A program made the position numbers and the translations under genes. The notes under the pieces were generated by a model that made no database searches, was not told where the DNA came from, and saw only the letters and a program-made list of their open reading frames with translations. This document shows positions 1 through 12,420 of a stretch of DNA of 64,000 nucleotides, piece by piece. Source of the DNA: Petunia secreta (taxonomy: Eukaryota > Streptophyta > Magnoliopsida > Solanales > Solanaceae); NCBI GenBank assembly GCA_029990175.1, contig JARKIP010000005.1, positions 27,847,501 through 27,911,500 on the forward strand, read 5' to 3'. Numbering within the stretch: position 1 is the stretch's first letter; each line of letters starts with the position of its first letter.

Positions 1-800
1 ATTGAAGCCCCAGTTTTTTCTGATTGATTCTAACTCAGTCCTCGAACATATCATATGCTTCATCTTTAGATCTGAGGAACAAGGTCCATGTGTATCTGGA
101 GTAGTCATCAAATATTACCATTACGAACCTCTTACCTCCTCTGCTCCTTGCCCACATTGGTCCACACAAGTTCATGTGAACCAGCTCAAGTGGTTTAAAA
201 GTATTAACCACTTTCTTGGACTTGACTGAAGATCTTACGTATTTCCCCCTCATACAAGCATCGCAGATCTTGATGTCATTGAACCCTTTGCTTGGAATTC
301 CACGAAGCAGGTCCTTTGACACCAACTTATTCAATTGAGTCAAGCTTGCATGTCCTAGTCTCTTGTGCCACAACTGACTGTCATTCGCTAGCACATTCAA
401 ACAAGTCAAATTATTCTCAGGAAGAGAACCTAATGTAGCCTTGTACACATTATTCGCTCGTTTCCCTTGCATTATCAATTCACTAGTCTGCAGGTTCTTT
501 ACAGTGCAACCTACAGATGCGAAACTTATTGAATTTCCTCTATCATATAGTTGGGAAATACTTAGAAGATTGTGCCTCAATCCATCCACAGAGAGTACAT
601 TGTCAATAGCATGATTGAGAAATCTCCCAACTTTTCCAATACCAACAATTTCACCGCTCTTGCCTCCTCCAAAAGCCACACTACCCCCCTTGAAATGCTG
701 CGAGTGAGAGAAAGTTTCTTCTATCTCCTGTCATGTGCCTGGAACACCCACTATCAAGAATCCAGCTTGGGTTGTTCCATCTCATTCCAGCCTGCAAAAG
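1..800 (-). pseudogene. Copia-1 protease / GAG-pre-integrase / integrase N-terminus (broken)
   Basis: The minus-strand reading gives the Copia aspartic-protease signature WILDSGCSRHMTG at about 765-727. It then runs in the same frame into the pre-integrase zinc region (SQLWHKRLGHAS, followed by KICDACMRGK, the H-x-H and C-x2-C pattern) and the first part of the integrase core. The core shows the first catalytic Asp context and FDDYSRYTW. The longest open stretch is 679-35. It is closed by an in-frame TGA at 37-35, after which the expected sequence continues in frame to the window edge, so the stop is a nonsense change. Upstream of the protease the frame is lost near 805-790 (TGA in the VWVP frame), so gag and pol are not continuous. 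Confidence 0.85.
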
Positions 801-913
801 AGAATCAAGGGTTAGTAACAGGAACCCAGACAAATTTGGCTCCCTTTTTGTTATCGAATGGATGAATTAATTCTTTTCTAGCAAAATAAGGTAAAACTGA
901 TTTTTTATTTTTT

Positions 914-2743
914 TCACTGCTCCTTTTGCAACACTGCATTCATTCTTGATATGTCCAGTCTTACCACACAAGAAGCAGAGTTTTTGCAAGAAAGTCCTAC
1001 ATATTTACTATTAGGGTTCCAAGCAGGTAAAGGTTTCCTATGTCCTAATCCAGTTTTACCTCTATTATGATTTTCATGCAACCAATTCAAGTCTTCAGAA
1101 GACTTGTTCCATTTAGTGAGTCTGGTGAGCTCAGCGTTAGCTTTTTCAACCTTTTCCTGAAGAACCCGGTTCTTCTCAGTTTCCTGCTGTCGAACCTGGT
1201 TTTTCTTTTTAAGCTCAGCTTCAAAGTTGATTTGAGCCTCACTAACTTCTTGCTTACCAGACCCTTCTTTCAACTTTTGATTTTCAAGTTCGAGTGCAGA
1301 AACTAGCTTCTTCTCACAAAGCACCTGTTCCTTTAATTGAAGACTTTTTAATTCAAGGGCTGAGACTTTCTGATTTAGTTCAGAAACTTGATTTTCACTA
1401 GCAATTAATTCCTTTTTAAGATCAGATTTACCTTTTTCCAAGTTTTTATTTTTCATAGAAAAATCAGACATAACCATCATTAGTTGGTCCTTCTCAGAAA
1501 GTGCTTGTTCTTTCTCAGACCTCAAATTTTCAATTTCTTCAATTAAAGTAAGGGCAAGCAAATTGAATTCACTAGAAGAACAAGTATAAAGTCTAGTTTT
1601 TAATTCATCGAGACTTACCTCAGGTGAATCGTCAATGGAAGGCTCATTACCAGCCATCAGTGCCAAAGGAGAGTCATCTTCCGGTTCTTCTTCTTCTTCT
1701 TCTTCACTTTCGCTTTCAGAGGGTCCCCATGTTGCATAGAAAGCCTCTTTCTTCTTTCTCCTTGATGATCTGAAGTTGGGAATGCGTTTGGTCTTCTTAG
1801 GTTCATTGTCTTTTGTAGCTCCAGACCTTTTACACTCAATATCCCACAATGGGCAGTCCTTTATGGCATGATCCTTCTTGTTACCCTTGAAACACCCTGG
1901 GTAGTCGGGATTTTTAATTATGTTGTTCCTGGCAGGAGTGGCTCTAGTTCTTCTATCAAAACTTAGGGATTTTCGAACTGCATTGACTAAGGCCATCTCA
2001 TGCTCAGACACCTCATACTTAGAACCTCCAGTTGCCTCTAAAGTTAGGTTCTTCTCTTTCTTAGGTTCCACCTTGATTCTTGATTGTTTCAGAAGCTCAT
2101 GGGTGTTCAGACTACCAACAATTTCATCTAGTTCAATCTTATCCAGTTCCTTGGACTCAATGATAGCTGTAACCTTTGATTCCCATGAATCAGGTTGAAT
2201 CCTGATCACTTTTTCGACTAAATCTTCATTAGTTAGAACCATACCTAGCAACTTCATCTCGTTTGTTATGATCGTGAAGCTGGTCATCATGTCCTGGATA
2301 GACTCAGATTCACCCATAGCAAGAAACTCAAACTTTCTTTTCAGTATCTGGATCCTTGACTTCTTTACACGTGAAGTTCCTTCATGAGCAATTTGTAGAG
2401 CATCCCAAATTTCTTTGGCAGTCTTGTATGAAGAAACTCTGTTGCATTCATCAGGACCAAGTCCACATATGATGAGCCTCTTAGCTTTTGCATTCTTTTC
2501 CACCATCTTGAAATCAGCATCCGTGTATTCAGATATCTCCTTAGGAACAGTTTCTTCGTTAGGTGGCTGTCCAACTGTTCTACTTGGGATAAGAGGTCCA
2601 TCCTTGGTAATGATCCATAGTTGAAAGTCTTCAGCTTGAATAAAGTCTTCCATTCTCCCTTTCCACCATCCATAATATTGGTCATTGAATTGAGGAGGCC
2701 TATTGACAGATTGTCCGTCGGTGATTATCGGTGGTGCACTCAT
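914..2743 (-). pseudogene. Copia-1 gag polyprotein (609 codons, frameshifted near its C-terminus)
   Basis: The ORF starts at the first ATG after the PBS. Residues 1 to about 230 match the DUF4219/UBN2 gag region (WWKGRMEDFIQAEDF; RKFEFLAMGESESIQDMMTSF in part). A first CCHC knuckle near residue 285 is degenerate: in CFKGNKKDHAIKDC the second Cys is Gly. An acidic Glu run follows at about 350, then a long Leu/Lys/Glu coiled coil at about 400-560. A second, intact CX2CX4HX4C knuckle (CFLCGKTGHIKNEC) lies at about 985-940 in another frame, so a 1-nt indel near 1000-985 removed it from this ORF. Gag would bind genomic RNA and build the cytoplasmic particle. The last 30 residues after the shift are not gag-like. 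Confidence 0.85.
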
Positions 2744-2787
2744 TGTTCAGATCCTTCTCAAGATGTTAATCTTTTTTCAAGAGAACC

Positions 2788-2800
2788 GGCTCTGATACCA
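2788..2800 (-). promoter_or_regulatory. Primer binding site of Copia-1 (initiator Met-tRNA type)
   Basis: The reverse complement reads TGGTATCAGAGCC, complementary to the 3' end of plant initiator Met-tRNA. It lies 2 nt inside the LTR end, where minus-strand cDNA synthesis starts, and it fixes the orientation of the element. Confidence 0.9.
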
Positions 2801-2802
2801 CT

Positions 2803-3783
2803 TGTTGTACTTGGTGCACCTATGTAAGACACTAGAGGGGAGGGGGTGAATAGTTTCCTTACCCAATATTTAAGTCCTAAAACTTGCCTTTAAACTTTAT
2901 CACCTAACTTACAAAGAACCAGGTTCCTTGCAAGTTTCACCAATCTCTGAAACTTGACTTAATACGGAAACGTAAATAACACAAAGATTTTTACGTGAAA
3001 AAATCCTTGCTCAAGGGATAAAAAACCTCGACCCAAACTCTTGGGGTTTCAACTCTTCCAATAGAGGAAAATCCGAGCAAGTTTTACACTACAACGTAAT
3101 GTAATCAAGGAACTAGAACTCCCTAGTACCTAGAACCTTCCAAGCCACACGTTAGGTGGTAAGGTTACCTCTACTTCACCTCAGAAAGTAATCTCTACTT
3201 AATGCTTCTAAACAAGCTGATAGATTGCAACTCAATAGCCTATTATAAATAACTAAGACAACAGACTTAACTATGAAACTGCTCATTCGTAAGGTTCTGT
3301 TGTTCAGCCTTTGTTCTTGCACATAAGCTTCACACAATCTGATTATACTTGATTTGCTCTGTTGAGATGTCTTTTGTGCGTTATGATTCTGGGCAAATTA
3401 ACTTGTATTTATAGGAACTAGACTCAGCCAGATCCAACTAAGTTTAGGATTCCTTTTCCTCTTTGAAATCAGTTTTAAACAAGGCTACCCATATTTCCTT
3501 ATTTAAAACCTAAGATAATTTTCCTTAGTTTCTAATCCTTATTCGTCTAGGAACCGCGCCCTTTTCAGCACCGCTTCTTGCTTCTTCTTTTTCCGGTAGG
3601 ATTGGAACTTTGACTCCAGCTATTCTCTTTCACCACTCCAACTCTAACTCGATTAACCCATGAACAGTTTAGTCTTCTTACTTCAACTGTGAACCTTTTC
3701 ATGGTCCACTTAGCACCAGGTCCTTTGTCATCTTCAAAACCTATCCTTCAACAAAAGGCAACTGAACAAGGTAAAAAAATACA
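2803..3783 (-). repeat. LTR (5') of Copia-1
   Basis: The inner boundary is the TG/CA end next to the PBS (plus strand TGTTGTAC at 2803). The outer end, near 3783, is inferred from the start of Gypsy-1 RT sequence and is uncertain by tens of bases. A TATA-like CTATAAATA lies on the minus strand at 3414-3406, in the usual place for the LTR promoter. Confidence 0.65.
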
Positions 3784-4306
3784 GGTATCATTTGCCTCGC
3801 ATTTTGTTGATCAGTTGCATGGAGTGAAGCTAAGATTAATTTGAGATCTGGGTACCATCAGTTAAAGATTCGGGAGTTAGATATTCCGAACACAAGTAAG
3901 TGGACCCATTATAATCAATATAAGTTCTTGGTTATATCTTTTAGGCTTACGAACGCCCCGGTAACATTTATAGATTTGATAAACTAGGTGTTTAAGTCCT
4001 ATCTGTAATCCTTTATCATTGTCTTTATCAATGACATTTTAGTTACTCACAAAGGCCTAAGGAGCATGGGAATCATTTGTGGCTGGTTTTCTAATGCTTT
4101 AAGACAAAAGATTTATATAAGTTCTCAAAGTGTGAGTTTTTCTTTAGTGTCCTCGGCTTGAATGGATATTATCAGTGTTTTACGAATAAGCTCTCTTCTG
4201 TTGCAGTATCATTGACCATGTTGACTTATAAAGTGGTGTCGTTTTGTTGGATAAAAGAGTGAGAGGCGAGCCTTTAGATGCTCGAGCCCTTGTTTACTAC
4301 CGCCTC
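3784..4306 (+). pseudogene. Gypsy-1 reverse transcriptase fragment, heavily decayed
   Basis: Split-frame translation gives the Ty3/Gypsy RT landmarks in order: a KYPLPRI-like stretch, KINLRSGYHQLKI (about 3832-3875), a decayed MDL-NRVFKPYL block, FINDILV (the FIDD-type catalytic box, about 4019-4040), an SKCEF-like block, then SSVAVSLTMLTYK and LTTAS at the break. There are many stops and frameshifts. The reading is cut at 4306 by the solo LTR and resumes at 6782. No gag or protease of this element lies in the window. Confidence 0.85.
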
Positions 4307-6781
4307 TGACACGACCCGGAATTCGGTTAGGCCGTGCCGGCACCCGACATCCTCCCCTAGACCCGTCAGGCGAACCCTTACCAATTAAATTAGGAAAATA
4401 AATATAACAATTCATAAATAAGGACAAGACTAAAAGAACACAGACATATTGATACCTCTAAGATGTACAAAAGAAATTACAGCTGACTACCCAACATACT
4501 AGGTTTAGGCCAATCAAGACTAGACATCTAAGAGTACAAAAGAAGACAGATACCTTCTGAAGGGAGCAAAATACAACTGAAATAGTAAAAATAGAATTGG
4601 TGGTTATCCGAAATAAAAGCTGGCTCAACCTGACAGCTGAAATCATCTTCGCTCCTTCACAACGTGACAAACTCAATCCTGAAGCAAACCTGCCGAAACG
4701 AAATAGATAGACAAGAAATAAACAACAAACAAGGCTGAGTCAAAAGGACCCAATAAGTGGGGCAGACTAGCCACCTCAAAGAATAGGATAGCTAGCCAGG
4801 GAGAAAAAACAGATAAACCAAATTTCTCTTATTTAAATTATAAAAAGGAAGAGCCAGATAATAACTGGAAACACGTATGATACCATAAACTCAACCAGGA
4901 ATGTGAGCCAGAAACATATCAACAAATAAGTAATACACGTATAAGCAGAACAGTAGTTATGTACCACAAGTTTACACAATGGTATGAAATGAAAAGAAAT
5001 AAAATGAGATAAAATGAAATATGATGCAAAGGGTCACATGTGCCCGTAATCCCATCCCGAAGCGGAATACTCCTGCATTCGAGAGGAATCCAATCTGATA
5101 ACCAACTGGAGCGGAATACTCCTGCTTTTGGGGCAGAATACACCTGCATCCAATATAATATAAACCAGAGGCGGAATACTCCTGCACTCTCCCGAGCGAA
5201 ATACTCATACACCCGATATAATGTAAAGCTGAGGCGGAATACTCCTGCACTCAATATCTGACATAAGAGCGGAATACTCCTTCACCCAATATGATATAGA
5301 CCAGAGGCGGAATACTCACGCACTCTCCTGGGGTGGAATACTCCTGCACCCAATATGATATGCAATGTAATGTATATGAATGACATATAATGCATATGAA
5401 CGCAATGTGATGCAATAATAACCTTGCACCGGCGCGGGACTCTCATCGACAGCCGGGAAGTAGATGCCAACTCACAGCCAGAATACAATGCTCAGATCCT
5501 AAATGCAATACCAAAAACAGGGCAAAACATATAATATACAATGTAAAGTGAAAGCTAAGGCGTGATGAGTGCGCCTATCGGCAGCTACACACATACGGAA
5601 TATGTGGTAGAAAATTCACGAAGCCAAGTGCCACCAAAGAAATGGATATAAACACTTACCTTGTTACAAAGTTAGTACATCCACTCAATAACCGCTTTGT
5701 CCTTTGGTTTCATTGCCAAACGATCCCACTCTATTCAATAAGCAGAAAAATATATCAAATTAAGCTAAAGGCTTCATTCCTCACATCTTAGGGCAATCCT
5801 GTTAGGAACCTGATACCCTATTCGTATACGCAATACACAGGCCACGCCCATGTACAGGGTTTAAGGTCACATAAATTATATCCTAAATAAATTATATTTA
5901 ATTGTTGCTCATAACTTACTGAGTACAAATATATAATCAATTCCACTATCGTGATCCAATTATCCCTTTAAACTATTAATTGAACTTAGTAAAACGATGT
6001 CTAACATTCCAAGTTTTACCGTTGAAATATATTTAAACACCTAATAAACTCAAATAATGTATTAAGACCATTACCTTAATGTTTCGGGGTGAAAATACTA
6101 TTTTTCTCCGACTCTTTTTGCATTTTCTGGCTTTTTTTTTTTGCTGCGTTCCTCCTTTGATAGTGTTTCTGTCTAGTTTTTGCATTTCAGCTTCAATGTG
6201 AAGCTTACTGCCTAAAGGATATATATTCCCTTCCCACCGACTCCATTTTAACTTCTTTTCCTTTTCATTTTATTTTCTTTTACTTTTATATTTTCTTTTC
6301 TTAATCAAAAATTAAAACGGTACCCTATGATACTCGAAATAATTTCAACTTTTGCATATAAGTTATACGAAATTTATGAAACACACTTGCTAAGGCGGAT
6401 CTCAAATCAGACTTCCGAAACTCAATATGCAAATTAAATTTGAAAAAGTCAAATTATATAACTTTCGGCATTTTAGCGGAAACTAGCCGAACAACCTCGA
6501 AATTCACTTTCGAAAGTTTACAAAAGTCATAAATAACCATACGAACCCAACAACACTTTCGGATTTCGAATCGGAATTCATTCCCCAAAATTGAGCTCGA
6601 AAACCTCTTTTTAATATTTATCGACAATAAAAACTGAAATCTTCTACCGATACGTACCAAACGAGGTCTGATTTAACTCAAATTTTACAGACAGGTCCTA
6701 ATGGACCTTACGAATATTTTAAACTTATCGGCACACCAATCGGAGTCCTATTTTTCGAAACGACTAACCGAAGTCGTTTCA
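4307..6781 (-). mobile_element. X1: solo LTR of family X inserted in Gypsy-1
   Basis: It begins TGACACGACC and ends GTCGTTTCA, the family X termini. It is flanked by GCCTC (4302-4306) and GCCCC (6782-6786), a 5-bp target duplication with one mismatch. Removing it rejoins the Gypsy-1 reading LTTAP-MLSLP exactly. It carries the GGAATACTCC (reverse of GGAGTATTCC) array at about 5057-5350, with roughly nine units. Length is 2475 bp, with no internal region, so it is a solo LTR left by recombination. Short ORFs inside it are translations of the array, not genes. Confidence 0.92.
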
Positions 6782-8045
6782 GCCCCAATGTTATCCCTTC
6801 CTTCTGGATATGTAGGTTTTTTTGTGTATTGTGATGCTTCTCGTATTAGCTTGAGGTGTGTCTTGATGCAACATAGTAAATCGATTGCATATGCTTTTTT
6901 TATTCAGTTAAAAGATAACGAGGAGAACTATTCGACTCATGATTCAGGGTTGGCAATCGTGGTATGTTCTTTGAAAATTTAGAGGCACTATCTTTTTGGG
7001 TAGCCTTGGATCTTCACCGATCGTAAGAACTTCTAGTACCTAGGTTTTAGAGGCACTATGCTTCTCGTGTTGGCTTAATTTATGATCTTATTATTCATAA
7101 TCATTCGGGAAAAACCAATGTGGTGGCCAATGTAATGAGTAGGAAGTCTATGGATAGCCTTGCATTTCTTGATATTGATATAGGGCTTTAAGCTGAGGTA
7201 GCACTCTTTATCTTGTTCGAATGTGAGATTTGATATTTCAGACTCGAGTCGGGCGCTTTTTTATGTGGTGGTTCAATCTTCCTTAGTCAAATTAAAGAAA
7301 CATAGTTTTAGGATTCTTACTTACTTGAGTTGCGTGGGCATGTTCAAAATAGAGGAGCCCCTCCTTTTGAGATAGATGGTGATGGTGTTCTTCGGATTAG
7401 TGGCCAACTTTGTTTTCCTAATACCGGTGATTCGAGGCGATTATTGCTTGGCAAGGCTTACAGTTCGTGATATTTCATTTTTCTTTGTATTACTTAGTTG
7501 TATTATGACGTTCAAGAGTTGCATTGGTGGAAGGAGATAAAGAAAGATGTCTTTGATCATATATCTTAGTGCTTGAACTTTTAATAGGTCAAGTACAAGC
7601 ATGGAAGACCTACAAATTTAGCTCAGGCATTACTTATTTATTAGTAGAGTGGGAGAGGATCACCATGGACTTTGAAGTTGGCTTGCTGAAGACCTTACGA
7701 CATCATCCATTTTGGTTATAGTGGATGGACTCAAAAAGTTTGTCATTTTATTTTTGTGAATACAATCGACAAGGCGAAAAGTTTAGGTCGTATCTTTATT
7801 AAGCTGATTGTTCGTTTGCATGGTACCCCATTGCGTATTACCCATTGCCTATTATATCTGATCAATGCTCTCACTTCACTGCTCAATTTTTGTAGACTTT
7901 TCTCCGACAGTAGGGTACCCAGATTCAACTCAGTACGTCTTTCATCCTCAGAGTGATGGAGAGTTTGAGCAGACTATTCAGATGTTCGAGGACATATTGA
8001 GGGCATTCACAATAGATTTTGTAGGCTATTTGATAGGATTTAGAA
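6782..8045 (+). pseudogene. Gypsy-1 RNase H and integrase N-terminal half, decayed
   Basis: The open stretch to 6980 reads through RNase H landmarks: VYCDASRI (catalytic Asp), VLMQHSK, then THDSGLAIVV. There the family usually has LELAAV, so the catalytic Glu is replaced. Next come FTDRKNF and NVVANVMSRKS (family NVVADALSRKS). A linker GDGVLRISGQLCFPNTGDSRRLLL follows (7381-7440). Integrase pieces follow: LHWWKEIKKDV (7525-7555), an AQFW-like block and STSFILR... near 7930-7960 (the STAFHPQTDGQ region with catalytic Glu), and DILRAF-IDF to about 8020. Stops are frequent. Confidence 0.85.
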
Positions 8046-8049
8046 CAAG

Positions 8050-9717
8050 GTTTGGGTTTCAATTTAGTCACCGACTAAAGAAGAAAGTTGACCTAGCACT
8101 GCGTTTTGAGAATCGATGCTCCATTTACATGGTAAAATTTTTGATAGTTTTTTGCAGTGTCATTTATAACTTGCTCGTAAAAGTTGAAGTCATTCAGATG
8201 TTGTTTTGTTGGATTCCTAAGAAGATTTCAGCTTCAGTGTCGTCAATAAGTTAAATATGAACTTAATGCTTTGTTTTTGGTAAACGAGCTCCGATTAGGA
8301 ATCCGTCACTTCAAATAGGTTAGTGTCCATTTATGATTTGTAACAACTTTTGAGATTGGATTACAGGTTCATTTGTCAAGTTTTGACACTTGGAGCAGAA
8401 GGGATAGTTCACGGGCATATGGAACTGACCCCCTTAATCCGTGTTCTTGAGTTTAGATTTGAATTTTCAAAGGTACTATTGGAGTGTGTATCAAAATGTG
8501 TGATTCATAGAAACATGAATTATTGAATTTCGAGATCATTTGAGGATTTTACAACCAATAAGGTGAATTCGATAGTTTCTGGTTTGTTGAGCTTGGAGGA
8601 CTTGGATATTGGAATATAATTTCATCATGGGCTTCAAGTGGATTCATTTGGAGTTATTTGAGCATGAAAAGATGATCATGGGCTAGTTAGCTACCTCCGA
8701 ATCGAGGTAAGTTCATTTCATCGCTTCTTTCGTGGATTTTTTCCCACGTGGAAATCTATGCATGTCTTTTTTACATGCATAGCTGCTTAAATGGGATGAC
8801 TTTTCATGCCAAGACTACTTCAAAAGCGTGATTTATACATAATATTCTATTTTATTTATTTATTGGTATTGATTTTCATGAACGTGTACGTTATCACTCA
8901 CTATGTTTATATGCTTATGCACTATAGCAATGAGATATCCATACCGGCTATTTCATTACATATTTATTTATGGTATCGATGAGGTATCCGCTCTTGTTAT
9001 TATATATTTATCTATGGTTGTGTTGATCTACTTGCATCGGACTTTATACATACTTTTGCTTCACGGTGGCAATGAGGTATCTGCGTCGGTTATTTGGGAA
9101 ATTGTGACCCGGTTGCATTTCATAGGCATCACTTCTTGGCATACATGCGTTTTGGTATGTTGCATTTCCTTATGTGGCAGCTCGACATGTTGATGTACAC
9201 TATCATGGTTATCTATTATTGACTGAAATATTTTAATTCACATGATTAGTTTTACTTGTTGTTTATGAATTGCTAAGCGGGCCCTACTTACAAAGTAATT
9301 TGGACTAATCGGGTTTCTCTGTTCTTTCGTACTGTTTTATATTTTGGAAGATTCGATATCAAGTGCTACAAGAATCATAGCAGATGGAGTTGCTTATCTT
9401 GGATCCAATGGTGAGCCACCATTTTGTTTTGTTGTGGCATCCTTCCTTATTTTTTATATTAGTACTAATTATTCTGTTTCTCTTTATTTGGAGATGTATA
9501 ACTTTATTCAAATCCTTAAATATTCATGATTCATCAGAGAATTTAGAACATGGTTGTAAGGAACCTAAGTTCTATACCAAGTTTATATTAAAGTATTTTG
9601 TTGTCCTTATTCATATTTCTAGTTATTTCATATGTAAATCAGAGTTGATCAAGAAGGGTATGAGTGACATGTTGGACTCAGGTGCGCTCGCGACTTATAG
9701 GATTTAGGGCCGTGACA
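8050..9717 (+). repeat. LTR-like insertion inside Gypsy-1 integrase (decayed Gypsy LTR)
   Basis: Gypsy-1 integrase stops at about 8045 and resumes at 9718 with YNNSYQSSI, so this block interrupts it. It ends GGGCCGTGACA, like Gypsy-1's own 3' LTR end at 12754. It contains hallmark Gypsy LTR text such as the GAGGTATCCG-type repeat (about 8928-9090, three decayed units) and GCAGATGGAGTTGCTTATC near 9380. I see no coding function. The left edge could not be fixed and no clean TSD was found. It may be a solo LTR of the same family. Confidence 0.6.
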
Positions 9718-10345
9718 ACTTATAACAATAGTTATCAGTCATCCATTCATATAGCACTATTATGATTGCTGATGTCGATCTCTGATTAGTTGGTTCGAGT
9801 CCCGTGATATTGATGTTTTGGGTTCTGATATGGTATGATAGACTTTGGATACGGTCTGCATCATTCATGATTATCTATTGACCAATCAGAGTAGAAAATA
9901 ACGTATTCAAACTAGAGGAGTCGGGATTTAGAGTTCAAAGTAGGTAACACGGTCTTCTTGAAGGTGTCACTAATGTGAGACGTGATGAGATTCAGGATGA
10001 AAGACAAGTTGAGCCTTTGGTTCATTGTCTGTTTGAAATTATGAGGCACATCGGTGAATCGATTTACTTGCCGGAATCTATGTATGTTCATCCAGTTTTC
10101 CATGTTTCCATGTTTCAGAGTGTGTTCTGCTTTCCAACCTAAAACATGTTTCTTCTATTGTTAGACTTAAATCTAGCCTACGAGGAGGTTCTAGTTGTCA
10201 TTATATTGAGAGAAACTCGCAATTGAGTTTAAGGAGATTCGATTTGTGAAAGTATGGTAGCAAAATAGTCCGCACAATGAGGATACTTGTGAGCTCGAGT
10301 CGAGTATGTATGAGAGATATATACCCACTTATTTGAGTATATAGG
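9718..10345 (+). pseudogene. Gypsy-1 integrase C-terminal region
   Basis: Split-frame translation continues the interrupted integrase: YNNSYQSSIH, GWFES-DIDVLGSDMV, EFKVGNTVFLKVS (9930-9970), MYVHPVFHVSMF (10081-10117), and YTHLFE at about 10320 where the family has YPHLF. This is the integrase C-terminal domain and tail. Several stops and indels are present. A chromodomain is not recognisable. Confidence 0.8.
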
Positions 10346-11543
10346 CATGTGTTGGACTCTTGTTGAACGATTTACTTCATTATCGATATTTATCCCTAGT
10401 CTGGTGGGTGTTTTGAAAGTCTATGTAGATATGACTTGTTATTTGAGACTCAAAATAATTGGTTTCATCGAATTCCAAGATCGTTTGAGGGGTTTTTAGC
10501 CTAAAAACTATTTCAAAATGTTGAAGATTTTTCAATAGCTGGTGATGGAAAAGACTAGACTAGCACGACACGCCAGGCCAATATTATTGGATACCAACAA
10601 ACTATTCAAAATATCATGTTTGATCTTTTTTCCACAATTTTGATGCCATGGAGCTCGGTTTGATAGTTTTTTGGGATACAAATTCATCTTCTTCTTTTTT
10701 TTTCAAAGGTAAGGACTCTATAACTCCCTTCTGGTCATATTAAATAATCTAAATTAGATTTTAACATAAAAAATATGGAAGCCCAAGGATTCATTAGGAA
10801 ATTTATACCGTAACTTGAAATTGATTTTCTTCTGAAAAATGGATTGAGATCACGCCCTTCGAAATATTGATTGCCCATTAGTTATGGATCATCATTTTGA
10901 ATTTGGTCAAATTTTACTCGTTTAAAGCATGAGTACCATGTATTTCAATTGCGGTCTTAGACATGAACTTAAGAGAGGAAAAAAGGGGGATTCGAGGATG
11001 TTATGATAGTTCGATTGACTCAATTTATATGAAGTTGTAGTTGAATAGGTAAATATTATTTTGATATCAGAATCGAATTGTGAACCAACTTGATGTGATG
11101 TCTACTTATGGAATTTTGGTTTTTCGACCTAAATGAGCTCTAAATTAGGTAACATAAGGTAAACTTTTGCTCCTTAGCATTTGTATATGCTTATTGTTGG
11201 AGGCCACTGCATTGATCGGGTTGGACGCTGCAATTATATATATTATTGGAGATCATTGGATCACCGTATTATGTTGCGTGCCTCAACAATATAATTGGAG
11301 ATCATTCGATATGTGGATCGTTTTCAATACCGCGACTGATTATATGCGTGTTTTTCCTTGAGCATAAAAGGGACATGTTGCAAACTAATCTTTTGGTGAT
11401 ACTATGGAGCTCTGATTTAGCTTCTGATGTTATTCTTTCAACCAACTTGTTCCACCTGTTTTCGTAGGTGGTTAGTTGGCACCACTTATTGTGCTCTTTG
11501 ACTCACTCATGCGTTATTTCCCTTGTTTTAATATTTGCTTAAG

Positions 11544-11868
11544 TATGGATCGATACTGTTGGAGGGGTTAAGAAGGGGTCTCCTTATGGTCTTGGATCGC
11601 TATTTGCTTCGGATAAGCATAATGCTCGCCTTTTGGGCACTTCAGTTACTTTTTCTCCGTCGAGCTCCGTTGATCCTGCTGAAATGGCTCAAATGAGAGA
11701 GCAGATCGAACAGCTGGCGAGAGTAAATCAAGAAACACAAGACATGATAAAAAAGCTCCTTGCCAAAAAGGAGAAGAAAAAATCGAGAAGAAAGCATAAG
11801 AGCAGGCATCGACGCAACTCCTCTTCCTCTTCCGAGTCCGGGTCTAGCTCTGGCTCGACCGAGTAGTC
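11544..11868 (+). pseudogene. CACTA (En/Spm) transposase-type protein, last exon
   Basis: After an AG acceptor at 11542-11543 the frame reads WIDTVGGVKKGSPYGLGSL, the GG-KKGR-YGLGS signature of plant En/Spm (Ptta) transposase proteins. It continues through MAQMREQIEQLARVNQETQ (coiled coil) to a Lys/Arg-rich then Ser-rich tail (KKSRRKHKSRHRR, SSSSSESGSS) and a stop at 11864-11866. An upstream in-frame TAA sits in the presumed intron, which supports the acceptor choice. No upstream exons of this gene are recognisable, so only the 3' end of the element survives. Confidence 0.75.
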
Positions 11869-12079
11869 TTTTCTGAAAGTGGATAACTGTCTGTTAAGCT
11901 TTATTGTTAACAATTTCAGGATATAACTAATGTTGTTGGATGTTTTTGAAATGTTAGGTTTTATTGCGTTGTGTTTGAATTACTGTTTTTATTGTCTTCG
12001 AAATGCAGTTTTCTGTTGATTCCATCTGGTTTTTGCTGTTGCTACTGCCTGAAAACAGATTTTTTATTGCAGGTTTTTT

Positions 12080-12420
12080 CCAGTTTGGCGACCGACTGTC
12101 AGTCGCCAAATCAGTCGCACACAATATTTTTTTTTTACGACCAAGCAGGCGACCGATTTTCGGTCGCATAGCGGTCACAGGTAATTCCCCCACCTTAGAC
12201 CAAGTATGCGACCGATTGTCGGTCGCATAAGCTATGCGACCGATTTTCGGTCGCCTAAACGGTCAATTTTTCTATCCTATTATGCGACTGAAACTCGGTC
12301 GCATAGCGGTCGAAGTTTCGACCAAGTTTCGGTCGCAGGGCTTTTTGTTACCATTAATTCTCCGACCACCCGTATCGGTCGCCAATCGGTCGACTTGGCG
12401 ACCGATATGTGACCGATTGG
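12080..12420. repeat. CACTA subterminal repeat array (CGACCG/CGGTCG palindromes)
   Basis: About eight motif pairs are built on GCGACCGA...TCGGTCGC. Several form perfect short hairpins: at 12205-12229 the arms TATGCGACCGA and TCGGTCGCATA enclose a 3-nt loop, and at 12085-12109 the arms TTGGCGAC and GTCGCCAA enclose 9 nt. In CACTA elements subterminal repeats like these bind the transposition protein. ORFs across this stretch are shadows of the repeats. Confidence 0.8.

Larger units (their letters stand above)
1..3783 (-). mobile_element. Copia-1: LTR retrotransposon (Ty1/Copia), 5' part, runs off the left edge
   Basis: Read on the minus strand, the order is LTR (about 3783-2803), primer binding site (2800-2788), gag (2743-914), then protease and the start of integrase (about 800-1). 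This is the Copia order, with integrase before RT. RT, RNase H and the second LTR must lie left of the window. The inner end of the LTR is set by the PBS. The outer end is inferred from where Gypsy-1 reverse-transcriptase sequence begins, near 3784. The long gag with a coiled coil resembles Sirevirus gags, but I cannot assign the clade. Frameshifts and stops in both genes show it is not autonomous. It probably inserted into Gypsy-1, whose upstream part would lie off-window. Confidence 0.85.

Noticed and set aside
2788..2800. tRNA gene signal at TGGTATCAGAGCC sites
   Set aside because: Only the 3' complement of the tRNA is present, next to LTR ends. These are primer binding sites.
8903..9707. 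Hydrophobic ORFs that could be membrane proteins
   Set aside because: The T-rich decayed LTR gives Leu/Ile/Phe-rich readings. The hallmark LTR sequence explains the stretch better.
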